10,030 nt of DNA from Thermoproteota archaeon (GTDB lineage: Archaea; Thermoproteota; Thermoprotei_A; Sulfolobales; Desulfurococcaceae). The notes beneath the pieces are model-generated. The model did no database searches, was not told the DNA's origin, and saw only the letters and a list, made by a program, of their open reading frames with translations. Made by a program: the position numbers and the translations under genes. This document shows, piece by piece, positions 5,383 through 10,030 of this stretch. Within the stretch, counting starts at the first letter, position 1. Every line of letters starts with the position of its first letter. The stretch covers positions 1 through 10,030 of the forward strand of contig JAADCY010000002.1 of NCBI GenBank assembly GCA_013154205.1. The letters run 5' to 3'.

Positions 5383-6705
5383 TTGGCTGTTCTAGAGAGA
5401 GTCGTAAGCAGGATAAGATTCAGTAGGGAGCCTCTGATCAACCATATCCTTGTCCCCATAGGCTTGATAATCTCCTTGCCTGTCATCGCCGCTCTCTCGG
5501 TCAGAGCTGAGCTCGGCGGCGTGTCCGCGGTACAGTCTGTCTGGTACTATCCATTAGCCAGCCTCTATCTCGCCTATCTCGCCTTCTCTGCTTACTCCTC
5601 GTATAGGCTGACAAAGATAGTTATGAAACACTTGGTGGATAGCGGGATAACGAGTTATTATTGGCTCAGGAACATGGGTGACGACGATGCTGTATTGAGA
5701 CTGTATAAGTCCGGGCTCAGGAAGAAGGTTCTACCATCGCCTATAACTTCGCTGATACTATGCCTCGTAACAGGTGGTCTAGCCTACCCGGTCATACTAT
5801 ACATGGTGGAGCGTGTGTTCAGCCTACACGCTTATGGTGAGGAGAAGAAATTCCTTGGATACACTCAAGCCAAGCCCGTGGGTATTGGGCAGGGAGTACT
5901 CGACATAGCTGCATCGATGCTTACGATCGGCGCATACATGTTTTACTGGATTAGACGCGCTATTACAACCTATAACAATCATATATCGTTGGTTCATTCA
6001 AGGCATCCCGAGCCACCTATTCCTGGAGAAACCAGTGTGCCGGAGAGGCTTTATCCGCGGGGTCCTATACTAGCTTTCTCCATGATGCTGATCGGCCTCG
6101 GCCTAACCATATTTTTCGTTATAAGCGGTTTACCTGTTTACCTACCTTATATCGTCGGCATAGGTTTCATCACGTGTTACTACTCCTTCATACTCTCCAG
6201 GAAGAACTTCGCCCTACAATTCCTGGGAACGCTGGGAATGATATATTTCCTCTTCATAACCACGACCATCATTGGTTTTGCTGGCCACACATTGTTTGCT
6301 TCGCTCTATAAGCATTTAGAACAAGTCGCGGGCAGGCTGAGCATGAATAATCCCTGGCTCTTATCTGTTCAGATCTTTACCAATAATCTTGTACCGAGCA
6401 CGGTTGCGCTAGCCCCTATTATCGGGGCACCCTATCTAGCCTATGCGATCGGGCAGGCCGGGATAATATATGGGTTCATGATAAGCATTAAGCTACCGTC
6501 ATATGGTCTCACCATACTCAGCCTGCCGATCATGCCGCACTCGATACTGGAGCTCTCAGCCTACGCGCTCTTCATATCTTCAGCTATTAGATTATTAAGA
6601 GGCGACAGGAGGGTCGCGGTAAAAATAATCGGCTCCTACATAGTCCTATATGCCGCAGCCCTGGTCGAGGCCTTCTCGATCTACTTGGCCCACGCTATTT
6701 CCTAG
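5383..6705 (+). CDS. Polytopic membrane protein: DUF4234-like N-terminal part, SpoIIM (DUF95)-like C-terminal part
   Basis: Integral membrane protein of 440 residues with about nine to ten hydrophobic segments (approximately 21-42, 53-72, 119-141, 172-190, 228-248, 252-271, 277-300, 340-368, 375-402, 414-436). The segment at 177-200, LTIGAYMFYWIRRAITTYNNH, has the short glycine turn, YW and charged helix typical of DUF4234; residues 122-160 (VTGGLAYPVILY followed by a charged stretch) look like a weaker second copy. A charged, proline-rich loop (202-227) separates this from the C-terminal part. There FTNNLVPSTVALAPIIGAPY (332-351), a glycine-rich helix (357-364), IMPHSILELSA (383-393) and a final helix with LVEAF (427-431) match the layout of the SpoIIM/DUF95 family: N-N, helix, G, PHxxxE, terminal Glu. 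No transport or catalytic function is established for the archaeal members I know. The TTG start is fixed by its ribosome binding site. Assignments are by eye; SpoIIM is the more secure. Confidence 0.85.
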   Translation: MAVLERVVSRIRFSREPLINHILVPIGLIISLPVIAALSVRAELGGVSAVQSVWYYPLASLYLAYLAFSAYSSYRLTKIVMKHLVDSGITSYYWLRNMGDDDAVLRLYKSGLRKKVLPSPITSLILCLVTGGLAYPVILYMVERVFSLHAYGEEKKFLGYTQAKPVGIGQGVLDIAASMLTIGAYMFYWIRRAITTYNNHISLVHSRHPEPPIPGETSVPERLYPRGPILAFSMMLIGLGLTIFFVISGLPVYLPYIVGIGFITCYYSFILSRKNFALQFLGTLGMIYFLFITTTIIGFAGHTLFASLYKHLEQVAGRLSMNNPWLLSVQIFTNNLVPSTVALAPIIGAPYLAYAIGQAGIIYGFMISIKLPSYGLTILSLPIMPHSILELSAYALFISSAIRLLRGDRRVAVKIIGSYIVLYAAALVEAFSIYLAHAIS

Positions 6706-8932
6706 GCTCAATAACTACTACTTCGTATTCTTCGAGCTTGGGTAGAGTGAATGTTATCTGTCCAAGCATTTCTTTGAAATCAACACCGTATTCCAGTTCT
6801 TTATCTCTCAGCGGCAGATATACTCTGTATTTCATCCCAGGCTTTATCGCTAGTTTTACCCGTATATCCGCTATGGGTATTATTGTGCGTGGTGGATGTA
6901 CTGATTCGACACTACTATAAGGTGGTAGTGGCTGTTTCGTCGTGCCCGTACCCATTGCTTGGATTAACTGGTTATAGGTGTGGTTCAGGAGATGAATGAT
7001 TATTCTATCTCCCTGCCTATACGTCTCCATGTGAACGGTCTCAGGCGCATCAATTATTACCGGAGGCGTTCCGCCCAAGTATCTAGCACTATTCCTTATC
7101 AGCTTCATGAATGTCGGTAGCCCTGTACGCCAGTAGTGGCGTCCTAGCTGGCCTGTGAAGTAGACGCTTTTGCCGCGTCCATAATCATTGATTATTACGG
7201 CTGGATTATCGGTTATCTTGGCTAGTGGAGGCGGTGATCTCCCTAGCGTGTATTCGTGGCCCCAATCACCTACTGAGAGCCCTACTCTTCCCAGGGTCTG
7301 GCCGTGCACGTTGTCCAGGAGTGTGTGGTATCCCATGTTTGGCGTTGCTCTTCTGACACGGAATTCATAGCTCATGTCTCCGAACAGGATCATTTTCTCT
7401 TCTATATCTTTGAATAATGGGTGCTTGATATCGTCTATGTAGATATAGGTCCACGGCTTCCTGAGTACTCCTATGAAGCTCGCACCTATAACCTCTTTGT
7501 AGGCGAAATCATACATTCTTATACAGTTCTCGTCCCTAGTCCCCGTCAGATATGTTGATACTACTCCACCCCCTCTCTCCACATACTTCTTGATCGCGTC
7601 ACCGATCTCTTTCTTCATACACACCATGTTCTCAACGAATAATACCTTGTATTTGCCGAGGTTCTCCGGTGATACAGCGTCTCTCTCAGCGATAAACTCT
7701 ACAGGTATGTGGCTATGTGTTAACGCATAGTATACTCCACGGATCCCGTCAACATATTTCTCCGGATGCTCGCGGCCATAGAAGTCACGTGTATTGTTCG
7801 ACACTATTATCCCGGCGTACCTTACAGGCTCCGCATCGTCTAGGTATTCCTCGATCTTCTCGTGCTCCTTGAATACCTGCTCCGCCGCGTCCAGATGCTC
7901 TGGGTTCTGCCTATAGCTGACACTGAATACCAGGAGCCACGGTGATCCACCAGCTATTATTGCTTCCCTAAGTCCCTGTTTGATAGCTATTCTAGTGGTT
8001 GCCTTAACTGTCCTGTATAGGTGGAAGTAGTTCCTACTGCTCCACACGGGTTTTCCGCCGCTCATAGCCTTCGTTATCTTAGTCATCTCGGTGATGAAGC
8101 CTGGAGGCTGATGGTCTACTTCGCTGCACTCCGCGAATATCACGTCTATATAGTCGCGGGCCATCTCGACGATCTTATTGGTTCTGCCAGCCCATCCCCC
8201 GGGATGGCTGTTGTACATGAATAGCTTGTCTGGAGCGGCTTGTTTAGCCGTCTCATACAGCTCCTTGATCCTGTTTACTACGACCTCGTATCTCCACTTC
8301 CAGAGCTCACGCCATCTGCTGTCCGTCCAGTTGGGCTCGCGCGGCATGTCGTAGCCGTGTTCTTCTTTGAAGCGGCGCTGACACCATTTACAATAACAGG
8401 CACGCTCTATGTCTGGCTGGTACCTGAAACTGTCTAGGAAGACTCCATCGGCGTCGAGGCTTATGCCCTCCATTATCTCTCTCTTCACGTGGTCGATGAA
8501 CGGACTGTTTATACAGAGCTGCGGCCATTCGGGCTCATAGTGATGTACTTCTAGCGGTACATGTTCGAGAAGTATTATTTCCCCATTCCTGTTTATCTGG
8601 GCCCAATCACTGTGTTGGTGGTAGAGATGCTTATTCGCTGTATGGCCTACCATTACAACTACATGTATTCCTTTTTCTCTCCCATAACGTATGGCGTCTC
8701 GGACGAGATCACCCCTCATCTTAGGGTGTTCGGGCCCGACGGTTCCTCCGCGGTAGAATGTGCGTCCCCAAGGATCTCGGGCGAATATTACGAGGACGTT
8801 TGCATGTATTTTCTCGGCTAGCTCTACTAGTTCTTTACCAGTTATTGTCTCGACGTATCTACCGTATCGATCCTCTATGTTGAACTGGAGGACTCGTACG
8901 GGGCGGTTCCACCAGAGCTTATCCTTACTCAT
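6695..8932 (-). CDS. Putative glycoside hydrolase: GHL6-like TIM barrel with GH42-type beta-galactosidase trimerisation domain
   Basis: Probably acts on a glycoside or oligosaccharide in the cytoplasm (no signal peptide); substrate unknown. Numbered from the ATG at 8941 (subtract 3 for the chosen start): residues about 10-340 form the TIM barrel, opening WWNRPVRVLQFNIED. ADGVFLDSF (164-172) offers D170 and IFAECSEVD (268-276) offers E271 as candidate catalytic acids. A CYCKWC cluster (182-187) follows D170 and may bind metal, as near the active site of some GH42 enzymes. Residues about 370-625 form an alpha/beta flavodoxin-like domain of the trimerisation type (YAGIIVSNN, VLFVEN, YVERGGGVV, NDYGRGKSVYFTGQLG). 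A beta-sandwich tail follows (about 640-748, ending EEYEVVVIEP). I recognise the architecture of hypothetical glycosyl hydrolase 6 proteins. The ATG at 8932 is preferred to that at 8941 because GGATGAT (8937-8943) is well spaced only for it. The last 11 bases overlap the convergent membrane gene. Confidence 0.85.
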   Translation of the reverse strand: MSKDKLWWNRPVRVLQFNIEDRYGRYVETITGKELVELAEKIHANVLVIFARDPWGRTFYRGGTVGPEHPKMRGDLVRDAIRYGREKGIHVVVMVGHTANKHLYHQHSDWAQINRNGEIILLEHVPLEVHHYEPEWPQLCINSPFIDHVKREIMEGISLDADGVFLDSFRYQPDIERACYCKWCQRRFKEEHGYDMPREPNWTDSRWRELWKWRYEVVVNRIKELYETAKQAAPDKLFMYNSHPGGWAGRTNKIVEMARDYIDVIFAECSEVDHQPPGFITEMTKITKAMSGGKPVWSSRNYFHLYRTVKATTRIAIKQGLREAIIAGGSPWLLVFSVSYRQNPEHLDAAEQVFKEHEKIEEYLDDAEPVRYAGIIVSNNTRDFYGREHPEKYVDGIRGVYYALTHSHIPVEFIAERDAVSPENLGKYKVLFVENMVCMKKEIGDAIKKYVERGGGVVSTYLTGTRDENCIRMYDFAYKEVIGASFIGVLRKPWTYIYIDDIKHPLFKDIEEKMILFGDMSYEFRVRRATPNMGYHTLLDNVHGQTLGRVGLSVGDWGHEYTLGRSPPPLAKITDNPAVIINDYGRGKSVYFTGQLGRHYWRTGLPTFMKLIRNSARYLGGTPPVIIDAPETVHMETYRQGDRIIIHLLNHTYNQLIQAMGTGTTKQPLPPYSSVESVHPPRTIIPIADIRVKLAIKPGMKYRVYLPLRDKELEYGVDFKEMLGQITFTLPKLEEYEVVVIEPRK

Positions 8933-8936
8933 GAAT

Positions 8937-8943
8937 ATCATCC
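8937..8943 (-). promoter_or_regulatory. Ribosome binding site that selects the 8932 start
   Basis: GGATGAT on the minus strand ends four bases before the ATG at 8932 and contains the alternative ATG at 8941, which has only one base between it and the GAAGG before it. The later ATG is therefore the better start. Confidence 0.5.
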
Positions 8944-8963
8944 TTCAAATAGGTAGAGGGGCT

Positions 8964-8987
8964 GGGGACTGGTAATGGGTTGTCCCC
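8964..8987. other. Inverted repeat in a G/C-rich leader patch
   Basis: GGGGAC (8964-8969) and GTCCCC (8982-8987) can pair around a 12-base loop. The + strand here also carries four G runs (8958-8961, 8964-8967, 8977-8979, 8989-8992), and CCCCGGGG (8985-8992) is itself palindromic. The patch stands out in an AT-rich gap. It falls in the leader of the glycosidase gene if transcription starts near 9002, or across the start site if the nearer TATA box is used. A regulatory role is inference. Confidence 0.35.
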
Positions 8988-9024
8988 CGGGGCGTTATAT
9001 TAGTCTAATTATTGATCACACTTC

Positions 9025-9032
9025 ATATATAA
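9025..9032 (-). promoter_or_regulatory. TATA box candidate for the glycosidase gene
   Basis: Read on the minus strand, TTATATAT is a strong box A, placing the start near 9002 and giving a leader of about 70 bases. A second box, AATATAA at 8995-9001, would start near 8972 with a leader of about 40 bases. Either makes the glycosidase gene able to be transcribed separately from the radical SAM gene that ends just upstream. Confidence 0.5.
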
Positions 9033-9041
9033 TGATTATCC

Positions 9042-10030
9042 CTAGTACTCGTCTCCGAGTAGCCATGTGTTCTCAACATAGACTCTCCGAAGACCGTTCT
9101 TCCTCGCTATCTCCACGGCTCTCATAGCGTGTCTCCTGCTTGTGCGTGGTATGTCTCCGAGCATGTAGTCTGGATGGAATCCTAGGAATACATAGGGGGT
9201 ATTCCTGTCTAGCTCCGCAATGTAGCGTGTCATCATGTCTATCTCGTACTCGTCAACATAGCCTGGGACGAGTAGAGTCGATACGACTAGGAGCGGGGGT
9301 TCCCGTCTCTCACCTGCTCTCTCCGCCGCATATGCTATGTTCTCCTTTATCGTCTCAACATGCCCTGGCTCTACCCCCGTCAATGCGTGGTAGACTTGGG
9401 GGGTCCAAGCCTTGAAATCAATCTTAACTATCCCGCCCGTCTCCAGGCTTAGCTCCACTGCTTCACGGAACAAGTGCTTATTCCATAAACCGTTCGTCTC
9501 CCAGCATATCCTGAAGACACGCAGACCTATCTCCCCGGCTCTAGCCTTCATCCTACGGGCGGCGAGGAGGGCGTGCGGCGCTGCTGGCCCCGGGTCTCCT
9601 CCGAAGAAACAGACGCACGTCGTCCTATGGTTCACAGCTCTCACCAGGTCATCTATGCTGATCAGGGGCTGTAGGTCACTGGTCATTCTCCTGTACTCCC
9701 AGTTCTGGCAGTACAGGCAATCCATATTGCAGAGACCGTAGAAGACCGCAATATTATAGTATCCGTGCTCTCCACCCGGCGACAAGCAGTAGTCGGGATA
9801 ACCCAGCCCATGAATAGCAGGGCATACAGGATCAGCCACACAATTCGTAGGATGAGGATCATAGTAGTATGTGCCAGGAACCACTTGGTAGGAACCAGTA
9901 CGCGGCTTATTCCTCCCATCACGCCTAGCTATGAAGCCGCAATAACCAGCTGAGCCTTCCCGGAGACCACACATCCTCCCACACAACCCACAAACACCGT
10001 CACCCACGACCCTATGAGGCAGCCGGAATA
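9042..10030 (-). CDS. Radical SAM protein, pyruvate-formate-lyase-activase-like (COG1180 type), 5' end cut by the window edge
   Basis: Reductively cleaves S-adenosylmethionine with a [4Fe-4S] cluster; the target is unknown. The frame stays open to the right edge, and the residues before the GTG at 10007 (FRLPHRVV) fit the usual lead-in of this family, so the start probably lies outside. Numbered from that GTG: a Cys group C6, C9, C13, C23 (CGLCGRMC...GYCG) at the N-terminus; C56, C62, C74 around PTNCVADPVC; the radical SAM motif C93-x3-C97-x2-C100 in YGLCNMDCLYCQNW; GGDPGPAAPH at 136-145 in place of the GGEP SAM-binding loop; ICWETNG (167-173); KIDFKAW (195-201); LLVPGYVDE (245-253); FLGFHPDY (274-281). 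The core of about 320 residues is intact to its stop. The N-terminal Cys group is common in AmmeMemoRadiSam relatives, but this protein belongs to a side branch with the PTNCVA motif. Same strand as the glycosidase; no oligo-T follows its stop, so read-through is possible. Confidence 0.9.
   Translation of the reverse strand, partial: FRLPHRVVGDGVCGLCGRMCGLREGSAGYCGFIARRDGRNKPRTGSYQVVPGTYYYDPHPTNCVADPVCPAIHGLGYPDYCLSPGGEHGYYNIAVFYGLCNMDCLYCQNWEYRRMTSDLQPLISIDDLVRAVNHRTTCVCFFGGDPGPAAPHALLAARRMKARAGEIGLRVFRICWETNGLWNKHLFREAVELSLETGGIVKIDFKAWTPQVYHALTGVEPGHVETIKENIAYAAERAGERREPPLLVVSTLLVPGYVDEYEIDMMTRYIAELDRNTPYVFLGFHPDYMLGDIPRTSRRHAMRAVEIARKNGLRRVYVENTWLLGDEY

Noticed and set aside
8091..8111. 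GTGATGA followed by CTGA, C/D guide RNA-like
   Set aside because: Lies inside the glycosidase coding region and lacks a terminal D box and flanking stem.
9412..9741. Plus-strand open frame of 109 codons inside the radical SAM gene
   Set aside because: Antisense to conserved motifs of the radical SAM core, with a low-complexity product; shadow frame.
1..10030. CRISPR array, tRNA or rRNA gene, insertion sequence, long direct repeats
   Set aside because: No regularly spaced repeat, cloverleaf, rRNA-like block, transposase or terminal inverted repeats were found on reading either strand.

Overview
The window looks like a chromosomal stretch from a hyperthermophilic crenarchaeon, most plausibly of the Desulfurococcales type. 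This rests on dense packing, Arg codons that are mostly AGG/AGA, Ile codons rich in ATA, archaeal TATA boxes with GGTGA-type ribosome binding sites, frequent TTG/GTG starts, and protein sequences closest to archaeal families I recognise. The assignment is inference; no rRNA or tRNA gene is present to anchor it. I see no mobile element, CRISPR array or clear sign of gene transfer.

Layout: on the + strand the window opens inside argS (arginyl-tRNA synthetase, 5' end cut by the window edge; stop at 2009). A class-III PLP aminotransferase with its own TATA box and ribosome binding site follows (best start 2085, stop 3437). After a 137-bp gap with a promoter and a possible 21-codon leader ORF comes an unrecognised 242-residue protein (3576-4304, TTG start). 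Its stop interlocks with that of a minus-strand Ntn-hydrolase asparaginase/isoaspartyl peptidase (4301-5275). A divergent promoter region (about 5276-5382) leads to a + strand polytopic membrane protein (5383-6705), which reads as DUF4234-like segments joined to a SpoIIM (DUF95)-like C-terminal half. It converges, with an 11-bp overlap, on a minus-strand putative glycoside hydrolase with a TIM barrel and a GH42-type trimerisation domain (6695-8932). Upstream of that, on the same strand, is a radical SAM protein of the pyruvate-formate-lyase-activase-like group (9042 to the right edge, 5' end cut off).

The genes do not form one obvious pathway: translation (argS), amino-acid metabolism (aminotransferase, asparaginase), carbohydrate processing (glycoside hydrolase), and three poorly characterised proteins. 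The only plausible co-transcribed pair is the radical SAM gene and the glycoside hydrolase (about 110 bp apart, same strand), although the gap holds good promoter candidates for the latter.

The points most worth a second look are the membrane protein architecture, the altered signature motifs and long helical insertion in ArgS, the cysteine-rich putative glycosidase, the extra cysteine groups of the radical SAM protein, the orphan gene with its overlapping mini-ORF, and a GC-rich, G-run patch in the leader of the glycosidase gene. Nothing here compels the claim of a wholly new multi-gene system.
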